The translations under genes were made by a program, and so were the position numbers. Source: Nemertoderma westbladi (Eukaryota; Xenacoelomorpha; Nemertodermatida; Nemertodermatidae). From it: 30,965 bases of DNA. A model generated the notes under the pieces. That model saw only the letters and a list, made by a program, of their open reading frames with translations. It did no database searches and was not told where the DNA came from. The stretch covers positions 1 to 30,965 of the forward strand of contig JAUCBJ010005995.1 in the NCBI GenBank assembly GCA_032718475.1. Direction: 5' to 3'. Below, one piece after another: positions 1 to 9,830 of the stretch (the first letter of the stretch is position 1; every line of letters begins with the position of its first letter).

Positions 1-530
1 CTGTCAGCAGATGATAGTGGCAATGGTGGTATTGGTCTATTGATGAATCCAACTGCGCATGCAGCATTGGACAAAATAGACCAAATCTCTAACCGCATCA
101 TCCGTTGCCACTTCTCATGTTCTGGAAGACTGGCTAAGAAAGTTTCCTAAGGTGGTTCTGATTGTGTGCTACTCTCCAACTAGTGTTGCCCCTGTAGAGG
201 AGGTGGAAAATTTCTACCACAATCTACAAGCACCTACTGATGGAGTGGATCAGCATGCATTCTTAACATTCCTGGGAGACTTTAATGCAAGTATGCACCA
301 TCACCTACATCGCCCTGGGTCTATAGCAATAGTGTTAACCGAAATTCCGTCCATCTTCAGGATTTTATCTCTGGAAATGGATTGTTTTCGGCTGGAACCC
401 AGTTCAAGAAGCGAACTGGAAAGCTATGGACTCATAGTGGACCCAGTGGTCACAAGTCCCAGATAGACCATATCCTGTTTCGTAGGAAATACAGGAGCTC
501 TTTACAAGACTGTCCTGAACTGGTTAACTG
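1..530 (+). mobile_element. Decayed LINE (non-LTR) endonuclease fragment
   Basis: Three consecutive stretches in different frames read as an apurinic-type endonuclease (EEP fold) of a non-LTR retrotransposon. Bases 1-150 are open in frame 1 and end at a TAA. From about 150 the frame changes and gives VLIVCYSPT, a spacer, then LGDFNA, which carries the catalytic Asp-Asn pair. After about 320 the frame changes again and gives GHKSQIDHILFRR, the C-terminal Asp-His motif. No reverse transcriptase follows, so this is a 5' fragment truncated by the window edge on the left and decayed on the right. At least two frame breaks mean it is not functional. The LINE clade cannot be settled from this piece. 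Confidence 0.8.
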
Positions 531-732
531 ACTAACTGCAACTGGACTTAATTCAGTTAGTGTCTCTGGAGAGTGGCTGAACTGGTTAGCGCTATTGATG
601 ACGTGCTTGCTTCCTATTTACTAGTTACTTTCGACGCTATCAAATTCATCCCTCTCGAGGGGAAAACAACAACTGATTAACCTCAAAAATAAAACCATAT
701 ATATATAACCTGTTCTATTGAGTTACCGAGTA

Positions 733-782
733 CGTTTATTGTTTTGGTTAGAATAACGTGGCTGTATAACTTGCTCCTTTCC
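733..782 (-). repeat. Dispersed repeat copy (GGAGCAGGTTACA family)
   Basis: Read on the minus strand, this begins GGAAAGGAGCAAGTTA and ends AACCAAAACAATAAACG. The same block occurs at 2212-2294, 2311-2392, 6713-6782 and, on the minus strand, 16196-16240. This copy is diverged in the middle, where the GGGGGAACC core is altered. Origin unknown. Confidence 0.55.
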
Positions 783-816
783 ATAAAACAAAACATTAAT
801 GCGCTGAGATGGGATT

Positions 817-835
817 CCCCCCCCCCCCCCCCCCC
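817..835. repeat. Poly-C tract, 19 C
   Basis: Uninterrupted run of 19 C on the plus strand. Three other long C-runs lie at 6861-6886, 7436-7450 and 30777-30820, all on the same strand. The length of such runs is error-prone in sequencing. Confidence 0.95.
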
Positions 836-1278
836 ACATGTCTAGAAACACTGGTTTGAGTTTATTTTAGAAGATGAAGAAAACAATCTTCTTTTTGATT
901 ATATAACAATTGAATATTGTATTTCCCAAACCTTTCCACTGGCTGCTGCACGAAATGTGCAATATTTATGTATTTATATTACAACAACTGGCTGTTTTTT
1001 CGGAGATAGAAAAACGCATTTAGGCTACCGGAATGACTCCTTAATGTTGGTGTTGGTACCTACAACCTTGAACACTTATGCAGCTTCCTTTTGAGAAATA
1101 TCAAGTTTTAATAACAATTGAACGCGCCTTCTCAACATTTTATTTTGTACATTATACAATTCTGGAATTAGTTGCCGATGTTCGTTCTCACATGTAAGGT
1201 CCTACACCTGTGGTGTGGTATGTCCTTAGCCGAAATTAACTGGCAGACTAGCTGTGGGTTAAAAATGTGGCAGTTGTC

Positions 1279-1315
1279 ATACCACCCCATGGTCTAAATT
1301 TGCCGGGGTGGTATG
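1279..1315. other. Short perfect hairpin
   Basis: CATACCACCCC at 1279-1289 is followed after 15 bases by its exact reverse complement GGGGTGGTATG at 1305-1315. No T-run follows and no function is evident. It may be the core of a small inverted-repeat element. Confidence 0.6.
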
Positions 1316-1764
1316 GCCATGTATTTTTTCGAGTAAATACCGGTAACTTATCGAAAAGTTAATTAAATTTAATAAATTAAATAATAAATTTTATTTATTA
1401 TAATTTAATAAACATACGGTACTATACAAATTAATTACTATATGGGCACTGGGCAGATGGGAAAGAATTATTTCATTTCAGAAGGCTCCTGATAATGTGT
1501 GTTCATTATGAAGTAGTACAGTAATAAATGACACGACATTAAAATAAAGTAAAGTTATAGCATTTTGTGATGGGTTGACCAATGACCATGCACACGCACA
1601 CCACTCGCGAGGCCATACCATACGACCACGGTGTACCCCACTGGCCACTGGTACCGTTTGTTAATATGGCTGTCATTGTCATAGTGTCATATAAAGCTCA
1701 CTGTCAGACTGTACAGTTGATGCATTTATTATTATTACTAGTATACATACAATAGACAACTCAC

Positions 1765-1915
1765 CTGAGGATATATGTTTAGCATAATAAACGGCACCAA
1801 AACTCCCATGACCAATCTCGTGTAGATCAGCGAATACATCCTCGGGATCTGCATTACTGAATAACGCTTGCAGTGTTGGATCCCTGATGCTGCCTGGTTT
1901 ACTAGGCAGCGGCAT
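1765..1915 (-). CDS. TAOK: TAO-family Ser/Thr kinase, first coding exon (partial)
   Basis: The exon encodes 50 residues plus one base. It starts MPLPSKPGSIRDP and runs through DPEDVFADL into HEIGHGSFGAVYYAKH, the glycine-rich ATP-binding loop (GxGxFG) at the start of a protein kinase domain. The short leader, then a DPE-F-DL segment directly before the glycine loop, is the N-terminus of TAO kinases, MAP3K-type Ste20 kinases that act upstream of p38/JNK and on microtubules. The ATG at 1915 has a purine at -3. Reading further upstream in frame needs a non-ATG start. The exon ends at 1765 with a TCAG|GTGAGT donor, giving a phase-1 intron, and the reading frame beyond is intronic. The catalytic lysine and the rest of the kinase lie to the left, outside the window or in an unseen exon. 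Which TAOK paralogue it corresponds to cannot be decided. Confidence 0.88.
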
Positions 1916-2060
1916 ATCGCAGTTCAATAGTTGACCACCATACCGGCCTGTTAATCGTTAAATAAAACTTCGCAAACTGCTACATTAGCAAGGTACCGTC
2001 TGACCGTACAATTTCTGATTATAAATAAGTAGAAAAATCCATTAACAACCTAACAAATAC

Positions 2061-2637
2061 GGATACATGACCGAACGTCATCAGGATCGAATGTAACATA
2101 GTTATTTCGTATCGAACGTAACCTCAATTATGTTACATTGGATCCTATAACTATGTTACATTCGATCTACAAATTACTAAGCTCGAATGTAACATTGCCA
2201 TTTACAGATTTAAAGGAGCAGGTTACAGAGGCGTGTTGGGGGAACCAAAACAATAAACGAAAGTTAACAGATGTTACAAGATTATGCAGGTTACTTATAT
2301 TTAAATGCTGAAAGGAGCAGGTTACAGAGGCGTGTTGGGGGAACCAAAACAATAAACGAAAGTTAACACATGTTACAAGATTGCAGGTCACTTAATTGGG
2401 TCTTTGTTTTGTACTCACCAACACCAAACTGTTTCTTCCTGTAAATAAACGAAGCATTTCATCGGTTAAATCCTGAAATCAAAACACAACTGAAATAAAT
2501 GTATGTTACATTCGAGCTTAGTATTTTGTAGATCGAATGTAACATAGTTATAGGATCCAATGTAACATAATTGAGGTTACGTTCAATTCGTAAAAACTAT
2601 GTTACGTTCGATCCTGATTACGTTCGGTCTGTCACCC
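2061..2637. mobile_element. Non-autonomous foldback DNA transposon A (9-bp TSD)
   Basis: A 577-bp element lies between two copies of AACAAATAC (2052-2060 and 2638-2646), a 9-bp target-site duplication. Its arms, roughly 2061-2197 and 2502-2637, are near-perfect reverse complements. They share GACCGAACGT, then ATCAGGATCGAA, then a block built from repeated GTTACATTCGA/ATGTAACAT words. The outermost 8 bases match less well. There is no transposase ORF. The interior holds two tandem copies of a 99-bp unit. Long arms with a 9-bp duplication are typical of Mutator-like (MULE, including Rehavkus/Phantom-type) foldback elements, which is my inferred class. Confidence 0.8.
2212..2392 (+). repeat. Two-copy tandem repeat (99-bp period) inside foldback A
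   Basis: Copies start at 2212 and 2311 with AAAGGAGCAGGTTACAGAGG and continue through GGGGGAACCAAAACAATAAA to TGTTACAAGATT. They are nearly identical. The minus strand is open for about 74 codons only because the unit lacks stops; I do not call a gene. Related single copies lie elsewhere in the window. Confidence 0.85.
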
Positions 2638-2827
2638 AACAAATACCTATTTTTGGTCAATTTCTCGGCGCTGCGGCTGACATTGCTACAATTTGTAACA
2701 GATTGGCCCGGACATGCAGAGTTAGATTTTCAGCATATTTAGACTGGCCTACCACTCCGTATAGGCTACCACTCCACTTGCCACTTGTACATTATGTAAA
2801 TAATACTAATTGGTTTTGGGATTATTT

Positions 2828-2958
2828 TTTGTGATTTGGTTTGCGATTTGGTGTGATTTGGTTTGTGATTTGGCTGTTTGGTGTGATTTGGTGTCTGGCT
2901 GTTTGGTGTGATTTGGTGTCTGGCTGTTTGGGTGTGATTTGTTGTGATTTGGGTGTTT
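2828..2958 (+). repeat. GT-rich simple tandem repeat (about 25 bp unit)
   Basis: Degenerate repetition of GTGATTTGGTGTCTGGCTGT-like units. Two adjacent 25-bp copies are almost identical and the edges break down into GTGATTTG words. The minus strand is open (HxxxKPDTKSHQTAKSQ), an effect of composition. Confidence 0.85.
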
Positions 2959-3745
2959 AGACGGACCCAAAAGAAATACCATTTTCAAGGGGCGTGTTCA
3001 AGAACGTTTTTACTTACTATTACACTGTTACAGTATTATCAGATTATAGTACAGTGTACCTTCAGGTAGGCCTACTAACAATTTTTAGCTGACTGGCTGA
3101 CCAACTGACTGCTTTAGTTACGGTTACGGTACTTAGTTATAACTTTATAAGTCAGTCGGTGGTATAGGCGATTTTGGACTTGATCCAATTTTTGAACTTG
3201 CTAAGTCAAAATTGGACTTCCATTCCAATATCGGAATTAATTTTGATATGAATTACAGTTAATTTTCCACGGCCTACAATTTTTTCAGACGGGATCTGAA
3301 ATTTAACCTACATGTTCTTTACTACAAAATAAGAGTTTTAACCGTGCACGAGAAAATTTCACGGTGCACCACAAAGACAACCGACATTTAAAGTTTTGCG
3401 CGTCCAATTTTGGACTTTCAGACTTTAGGTCCAATTTTGTCTTTCCATCAGCACTATACTACTGTAATACAGTTTACAGAACACTGCAGTAAAATGGCAG
3501 AATGGGTAGTGTGTTAGTGTTGTTTGTATTGAACAACACATAGCAGCACTTAGCACTTAAACCCACAGTTGTCTTTCTGAATAATATTGAACTTAAGTAT
3601 TTACGCTATTTTGTTTCAATTTGTCAATGTACATACGTAAACAGATTTTAAAAACTAGAATGTCAATAAATATTATCAGAATGTGAAATGAAGTCTGCAC
3701 TGCAAACCAGCTCAAACCACCTAAAAAAAAACGTGCAGAAAACGA
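2959..3745. other. Intergenic stretch without recognised features
   Basis: AT-rich DNA with short self-complementary words (CAATTTTGGACTT and CCAATTTTG) and one TAGGCCTA. No gene, RNA gene or complete element seen. Confidence 0.5.
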
Positions 3746-5160
3746 CTGAAACAATCCGATCAAATGTTTAAGAGACCTTCGTGCAGCTGCAGCATGTTGG
3801 ATACTGAAACAATCTGTTGAAACGTTTAAGATACCTTCACGCAGTATGTGAGATACTGAAACTATCCGTTGAAACGTTGTGGCGTACTCCAACATTGTGT
3901 AACAAGCTGTTGAAACTTGAAACGTTTAAGAGACCTTCACGCAGCACGTGGCGAACTGTAACATTGTGTAACAAACTGTTGCAACGTTTAAGAGACCTTC
4001 GCGCAGCACGGGCGTGGCCCACTGTAACATTGTGTAACAAGCTGTTGAAACGTTTAAGAGACCTTCGCGCAGCACGTGGCCCACTGTAACATTGTATAAC
4101 AAGCTTTTGAATCGTTTAAGAGACCTTCGCGCAGCACGTGGCGTACTCCAACATTGTGTAACAACAAGCTGTTGAAACTTGAAACGTTTAAGAGACCCTC
4201 ACGCAGCACGTGGAGTACTGTAACATTGTGCAACAAACTGTTGAAACGTTTAAGAGACCTTCGCGCAGCACGTGGCGTACTGTAACATTGTTAACAAGCT
4301 GTTGAAACGTTTAAGAGACCTTCGTGCAGCACCTTGGATACTGAAACAATCTGTTGAAACGATTAAGATACCTTCCTGCCTTCACGCAGTATGTGAGATA
4401 CTGAAACAATCCGTTGAAACTTTTAAGAGACCTTCGCGCAGCATGTGGCGTACTGTAACATTGTTAAATGTTAACAAGCTGTTTAAACGTTTAAGAGACC
4501 TTCGTGCAGCACATTGGATACTGAAACAATCTGTTGAAACGATTAAGATACCTTCCTGACTGAAACAATCTGTTGAAACGATTAAGATACCTTCCTGCCT
4601 TCACGCAGTATGTGAGATACTGAAACAATCCGTTGAAACTTTTAAGAGACCTTCGCGCAGCATGTGGCGCACTGTAACATTGTTAAATGTTAACAAGCTG
4701 TTTAAACGTTTAAGAGACCTTCGTGCAGCACATGGGATACTGAAACAATCTGTTGAAACGATTAAGATACCTTCCTACCTTCACGCTGTATGTGAGATAC
4801 TGAAACAATCCGTTGAAACGTTTAAGGGACCTTTGCGCAGCATGTGGGGTACTGTAACAATCTGTTGAAACATTTACTGATTTAAGATACCTTCATAAGG
4901 TCATGGAACGTGAGATACTGAAACCATCTGTGTAAACGTTTATAAGAGCTTCATGCAGCACGTAGCATACTGTAACAGTAACATTGTGTAAGAAGCTGTT
5001 GAAACGTTTAAGAGACCTTCGCGCAGTACGTGAGATACTAAGGGACCGTCGTCGCTTCGTGCAGCATGTGGGGTACTGTAACAATCTGCTGAAATGTTGA
5101 AGATACCTTCGCACAGTATGTGAGATACTGAAATAATCTGTTGAAACGGTTCAAAGGCCT
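3746..5160 (+). repeat. Satellite-like tandem array, about 57-64 bp units with higher-order structure
   Basis: About two dozen units built on GTTGAAACGTTTAAGAGACC, then TTCGCGCAGCACGTGGCG, then TACTGTAACATTGTGTAACA. There are two unit types. Type A carries GCAGCACGTGG and ACATTGTGTAACAAGC. Type B reads GATTAAGATACCTTCC, ACGCAGTATGTGAGA and TACTGAAACAATC. Between about 4300 and 4860 the A and B types alternate as a higher-order repeat whose blocks begin near 4301, 4481 and 4700. Many units contain the palindromic E-box CACGTG. Several frames stay open on both strands because of periodicity. I see no gene. Confidence 0.9.
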
Positions 5161-5289
5161 TTGCTCAGCACATGAGATACCGGTAGGCCCTACTAAAACA
5201 ATATATTGACTGATTGAATGGGAGAATCTTTTTAGGCTCTTTAAGCCACGGATGATATCTGGATATTCCATAGCAGCATAGTAAACCTT

Positions 5290-5500
5290 CCATTATGTTT
5301 TCCAAAGTTGCCTTGGTTCCTATTTATCGACCACTCAAGGATGAAAGCTAGGGTTGGGCTAGGCTGCAGCATTTAAATCACTGTTCAGCTGTGCTCAAAC
5401 CATGCCCCACCTAGGGATCGAACCAGGGCTTCCTAATTGGAAGCCCAGCTGCCCAGGGATGTCACCAATAGACCAAGCTACTGTTTGGTCTTAGGGTCTA
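5290..5500 (-). mobile_element. tRNA-derived SINE (head plus part of body)
   Basis: On the minus strand, TAGCTTGGTCTATTGGTGAC resembles the tRNA D-arm/A box. It is followed about 40 bases later by GGTTCGATCCC, a perfect internal pol III B box, at 5414-5424. An 8-bp hairpin GGGCTTCC-AATTA-GGAAGCCC stands where an anticodon arm would be, so this is a degenerate tRNA and not a functional gene. Unrelated sequence follows (TTTGAGCACAGCTG ... TTGAGTGGTCGATAAATAGG), as expected for a SINE body. The 3' end and target duplications were not found. Confidence 0.65.
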
Positions 5501-6712
5501 CAACTACAGGCAGACAGGTCTAGCTGTGCTTCTAGCGTACAACTGTGCGGTACAGGGTACACAGCTGTAGTCATGCTGTCATGCCATGCCCATACTGCCA
5601 TATCTGCATATAGACTTACGCCAGGTTGGAATTCATGCATGAGCGCGCAGGTATACTTCTGTACTTTGTTGTTTCGAGATCACCGCGCACCTGAAATTTG
5701 CTCGTCGCGCACCTCACCATAATCCATACTACTGTACTAAATCGCGCAGCTCATGTCATGCATATCTCAAAAAATCGCGCATACTACCGGTACTCGCTAC
5801 ATACTGACATACTACATAGCCTACTGACATACGCGCATTAGGCCTACTACTGCAGTATGTTTAAATAACTATACTGCTATATACGGTACCTGCTGACCTG
5901 TCACCTGTGACCTGTCTAGTGCAGTGGTGTGTTTACTGCTACTGCCTGACTGCTGCAGTAGGAGACCCTACTTTGTACTGCCCTACGCCTACATCCCTAC
6001 CAGCCTACTACAGTACTAGCCTGCTAGCTGCAGGCTGCAGCTAGTCAAACAATCTGCACTCCGACTGCAGAACTCTGCTCTGCAGTAGTCTGGTAGTACT
6101 ATCTGCCTAGGCCTATACAGCTATAGCAGTATACAGGTATAGTCAGAGAGTACAGAGTAGGCCTACTGCTCGGCTCCTACCGGTACTACACCAGTATGTC
6201 AGTATGTACGTACACCCTTCCCCTTCACCCTACCATCTGACCATGTAATATAGGTCTACTAAATACTGAAATAAAGTTGATCTATCATAAAATAAACTAT
6301 CATTTTGCCTGGGCAGGCCTAATTGTCTATTTTACATAAGGTGGTAACTGAGTACAGGGGTTAAGACGGGGCTATTGTATTTTGTGAAATGCAAACTTCG
6401 AACATGGCTTGAAAATATCTTAATATTGACACGACATTTGTTAATGCAGGATGGGGAATGGAGGGCTGGCATGTTTTTGTCAAATTCTCTCATTCTTCCA
6501 ATCTTTTTACTCATTTGCTAAGTAAAGTTCTCATTTTGTTCAGAGGTTAATGGGCTATATTTCTTCAGTCATAGTTCGGATGTATTTTTAACATATTTTG
6601 AAACGCTAAGATCGATTGTCGACAAACAGGGAGGTTTGACATCCTCCTTAAAACGCAAATCCCATCTTGGCGAATTAATATCCCGCCTCAATTTTAATTT
6701 CCCAATTTAGAA
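5501..6712. other. Intergenic stretch rich in short palindromic words
   Basis: No gene recognised. Locally rich in CTGCAG, GCGCA/TGCGC and TAGGCCTA words (TAGGCCTA at about 5836, 6108 and 6156). Open frames here are short and resemble nothing known. Confidence 0.5.
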
Positions 6713-6782
6713 AAAGGAGCAGGTTACAGTGGCACGTTATTTTAATCAAAACAATAAACTAAACACAATATAACAGGTTACA
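6713..6782 (+). repeat. Dispersed repeat copy (GGAGCAGGTTACA family)
   Basis: AAAGGAGCAGGTTACAGTGG, then diverged sequence, then ATCAAAACAATAAACTAA and AACAGGTTACAG. It is the same block as inside foldback A, here in the plus orientation and more diverged. Confidence 0.65.
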
Positions 6783-6860
6783 GTTTTATTTTTGAAAGTT
6801 AATCAGCCTTTATTTGCGTCCAATTTCACCTGGAGAGGGATGAATTTTTATTGCATCCAG

Positions 6861-6886
6861 CCCCCCCCCCCCCCCCCCCCCCCCCC
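6861..6886. repeat. Poly-C tract, 26 C
   Basis: Uninterrupted run of 26 C on the plus strand, between GCATCCAG and TATATGC. Confidence 0.95.
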
Positions 6887-7057
6887 TATATGCATTGTTG
6901 ACAATCATTTTCATAAGTGATACTTATGAAAGGGGGTTGCCTGAACACAACAAAAATAAAAAATATCGTTTTGATTGGAAAAATACAAAATGTTATCCAG
7001 AGAAACACCAATTGCATTACATGTTATAATTTTTTCAGTAGTCACTAAATAAATTAC

Positions 7058-7260
7058 CCTGGGCAGAGTAGTTTCACCCCCGGTTAAAGTACCGGTACCG
7101 AATTATAGTAGTGAATTATAATTGTTAATTCTAACCGGCTGATCGGGGGTGAAAATACACTAGGGAATTTTAACCGGGAGGTGAAAATACTCTTAGGAAT
7201 TTTAACCGGGCCGGGAGGTTAATTTTTAGGGGGGTGGAAATTTTCTGCTACACCGGTAGT
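7058..7260. repeat. CCCCGGTTAAA/TTTAACCGGG dispersed inverted motif cluster
   Basis: GCAGAGTAGTTTCACCCCCG GTTAAA is followed by inverted partners GGGGGTGAAAATACACTAGG, TTTAACCGGGAGGTGAAAAT and TTTAACCGGG. A closely similar start (CAGAGTAGTTTCACCCCCGG) recurs at about 14331, and looser copies lie at 13905-14100, so this is a dispersed repeat family with self-complementary parts. Probably a degraded inverted-repeat element. Confidence 0.6.
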
Positions 7261-7435
7261 TGTTATATTTACTCAATATCAATAGATACTATTTGCTATT
7301 TGCTCTTACCAATAATTGATAATATTTTAAATTTCCCGCCGTTACAAGTTTTATGATTATAAATTCTCGGCCGAGAAAACTAGCCAGAGAAAATAATTTA
7401 GATACATCTTACAGTAACTACTTTAAGTAATTTAT

Positions 7436-7450
7436 CCCCCCCCCCCCCCC
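7436..7450. repeat. Poly-C tract, 15 C
   Basis: Run of 15 C on the plus strand after TTTAT. Confidence 0.95.
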
Positions 7451-8490
7451 TACTGTATTATCGCAATGTTGTTGTTGGTTCTAATTCGGCGGAGGGCTGT
7501 TTTTTTGGGGCTTAGATAAATTATGGACAATTTTTCGATTCAGTTCTTTCAAATTGGTTTTCCTGATTTTTTTGATGTACAGTTGCTTGGTAATGAGGTG
7601 TTCTACTAGCTTATTTATGTATTTATTATTGATAGTAACAATGTTTCAAGAAAAATTGCGCGATTCCTAAATTTGTACACTACCCGGTTAAAAAGTACGC
7701 ATGTGATGACAATTGCGCCAATAAAAGATAAGTTATTTTCGGTAAAATAAACTTATCATTCGAGGTAAAGACCCCTAGATCCCTTCCTATAATAAATGTT
7801 ATTTATTTATGTAAACCTCCCTCGTTGCGCTCTCGGTATTATTTGCTGAAAATTCTTTCATTTTCAATATGAATGAAGCATTACGTAATGTACATTGTTA
7901 ATAAACCATTTGTCTGCCGTCATGTAATTATTTATTTACACCTGTCACGTTACACTACTTCCATGTTATATACAGTATACTACCGCGGGTATAGTACCAC
8001 AGTAACTACCTACATAATTAATTATTCTACTGTATATAATAGCTGTATAATGTTAAGTTGATTTATTTAATTATAATAAATTGCCTGTCTAATAAAATAT
8101 TCCAACTCATGCCTAGCAGTCTAGTCCTATGGAAGCCAGAGCGCAGATGACCAACTGACTGCATTACCACATAGGTAATTATTATATGTGTTCGAAACCT
8201 AATATAATATGCTCCATTAGTAGCCTACCAATTGATACTGTACAGTGAATAACGAGATATTGATTATGATAAAATAACTATAGCGATATTGAATGGCCAT
8301 TCAGTTTTACTTACACGTTTTATAATTGTAACCGTAGCTGAAGGAAAGTGTACTGAATTAACTTCATTACAAAAATGACATCAAGAAAATACCAAACCAT
8401 CTAAAATGTATACTTTACGCCTTTAAAACTTACCGACAGTGTTTTTCCAACCACTCTAATTTCATAATTTCAATTACTCTGGCTTCAAAT
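7451..8490. other. AT-rich intergenic stretch
   Basis: No gene, RNA gene or complete mobile element recognised. The 62-codon open frame at 7873-8061 is rich in Tyr, Ile and Thr, as expected from TA-rich DNA, and resembles nothing known. Confidence 0.5.
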
Positions 8491-9354
8491 CCTAATAGTC
8501 AGGTCGCTTAACCTCAAAATAAGGTTGATGTGGACGTTCTGGACAAATAATAATTGGCACAGGTGTAGGTAATTATTGGTACAGTATTATACATTATTAT
8601 ACATTATTTATCGGTCCCATATTACCATGACAACAGGAGGTCATTTACAAAAGTCCACTTTCCAATAAACCTACAGTCTTCTAACCTTGACCTACCCCCC
8701 AAATATCAGCATCACAAATTCCATTAACGTCATTTAAAACCTGGTTACCATGGCAACTGATTCAATAACGAGTTTCAAACGCCGATTTTCAGTTAATTAA
8801 TAATTAATAATAATTACCCGAAAAATATAAAACCATTGATTAGTAATTGTTCCCCATGTGGAAATTTATTATCCCTGAGACCCTGTTAATTTCTAGTAGT
8901 TCAATTTAAATGGACCTGTGGTAGTCCTGTAACCATGGTCACATTAAGTCACGTAAACTATTTTGTCTCAGGGACAATACATATATCTATAATGTTAGAT
9001 GATTTTTCCAAATGTGGAACAATTATTAATCAATGGTTTATATTTTTCGGGTATTTACTGAAAATCGGCGTTTGAAACTCGTTTTTGAATCAGTTGCCAT
9101 GGTAACCGGGTTTAACAAATGACGTCAATGGAATCTCTGATGCTGACATGTGGGGGTAGGTCAAGGTTTAAAGACTGAGGTTTGTTGGAAGGTGAACTTT
9201 TGTAAATGACCACCTGTTGTCATGGTAATATGGGGACGATAAATAATGTTGCAAAGTTGGTCCCCTTAAAAAATGAAAGGTACTTAAAGGTAATTTGAAA
9301 GGTAATTTTATGCAGAACGTCCACATTAACTTGCTAATCGACCTGACTATAAGG
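8491..9354. mobile_element. Large palindrome (foldback element B), 864 bp
   Basis: The outer ends CCTAATAGTCAGGTCG (8491) and CGACCTGACTATAAGG (to 9354) are reverse complements. Pairing continues inward through GATGTGGACGTTCTG, CATATTACCATGACAACAGG, GTCATTTACAAAAGT, TTGACCTACCCCC, GTTACCATGGCAACTGATTC, AACGCCGATTTTCAGT and TATCCCTGAGAC, with small indels. The arms (about 8491-8889 and 8966-9354) leave a loop of only about 75 bases, so almost the whole segment is palindromic. There is no transposase ORF. I could not find a clean target duplication: GGCTTCAAA on the left and GGCTTATAC on the right match only in part. Hence superfamily unknown. Confidence 0.75.
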
Positions 9355-9830
9355 CTTATACCATCTCAGTAGATTTACTTAATTTACTTTATTAAACATC
9401 GTTCTGGAATTACCAAGTTAACCAAATTACCTTGTTTTTACCAAGGGGCAAGTTAAAAATTTATTTTATGTCTCTAGATTTAAAGACGAGGAACTAATAA
9501 CTAAATAATTAATTTGCTATGTTTGTGGAACTAAAACTCATCAAAACATTTGAATTTATTACAATGGCCATTACCATAAAAATTGGTATAATGAAAATTG
9601 GAATTATTACCAATTCGATCTATGCAGTATCACCAACCCTATTATTATTCAGTTGATCTGTTTTAATAATAAGTAGGCCTACTGTAAGGGCCTACTGCGT
9701 ATTTAACATCCATCAATTGTATAAATTAAGTAATTTAAACAGAACTTACGATGAACAACTCTATCGCAAAATACAATATAAATTCGCTACCAGCAGAGAT
9801 CGAACCCGTTTCTACCAACAGTATACAGTA
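9355..9830. other. Intergenic stretch between palindrome and minisatellite
   Basis: AT-rich; no gene recognised. One TAGGCCTA at about 9673, followed by GGGCCTACTG. The open frame entering the minisatellite from 9717 begins with a TTG and has no recognisable product. Confidence 0.45.

Larger units (their letters stand above)
531..1764. other. Intergenic/intronic AT-rich stretch
   Basis: No coding sequence seen. It holds one diverged copy of a dispersed repeat (733-782), a C-run (817-835) and a short hairpin (1279-1315). It lies downstream of the TAO kinase splice donor, so much of it is probably the first intron of that gene. I could not see the next TAO kinase exon in it. Confidence 0.6.

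Noticed and set aside
2167-2391. 74-codon minus-strand frame with two FRLLFWFPQHASVTCSF repeats
   Set aside because: It is the reverse translation of the two-copy tandem repeat inside foldback A. The stand-alone copies do not keep the frame.
3593-5271. Several 60-100-codon frames with KRLRDLRAA or LLHNVTV repeats
   Set aside because: Translations of the satellite in different phases. Units vary in length and break the frame.
5380-5480. Functional tRNA gene on the minus strand
   Set aside because: The B box is perfect, but the anticodon region forms an 8-bp stem with a 5-base loop and no acceptor stem can be closed. This fits a tRNA-derived SINE.
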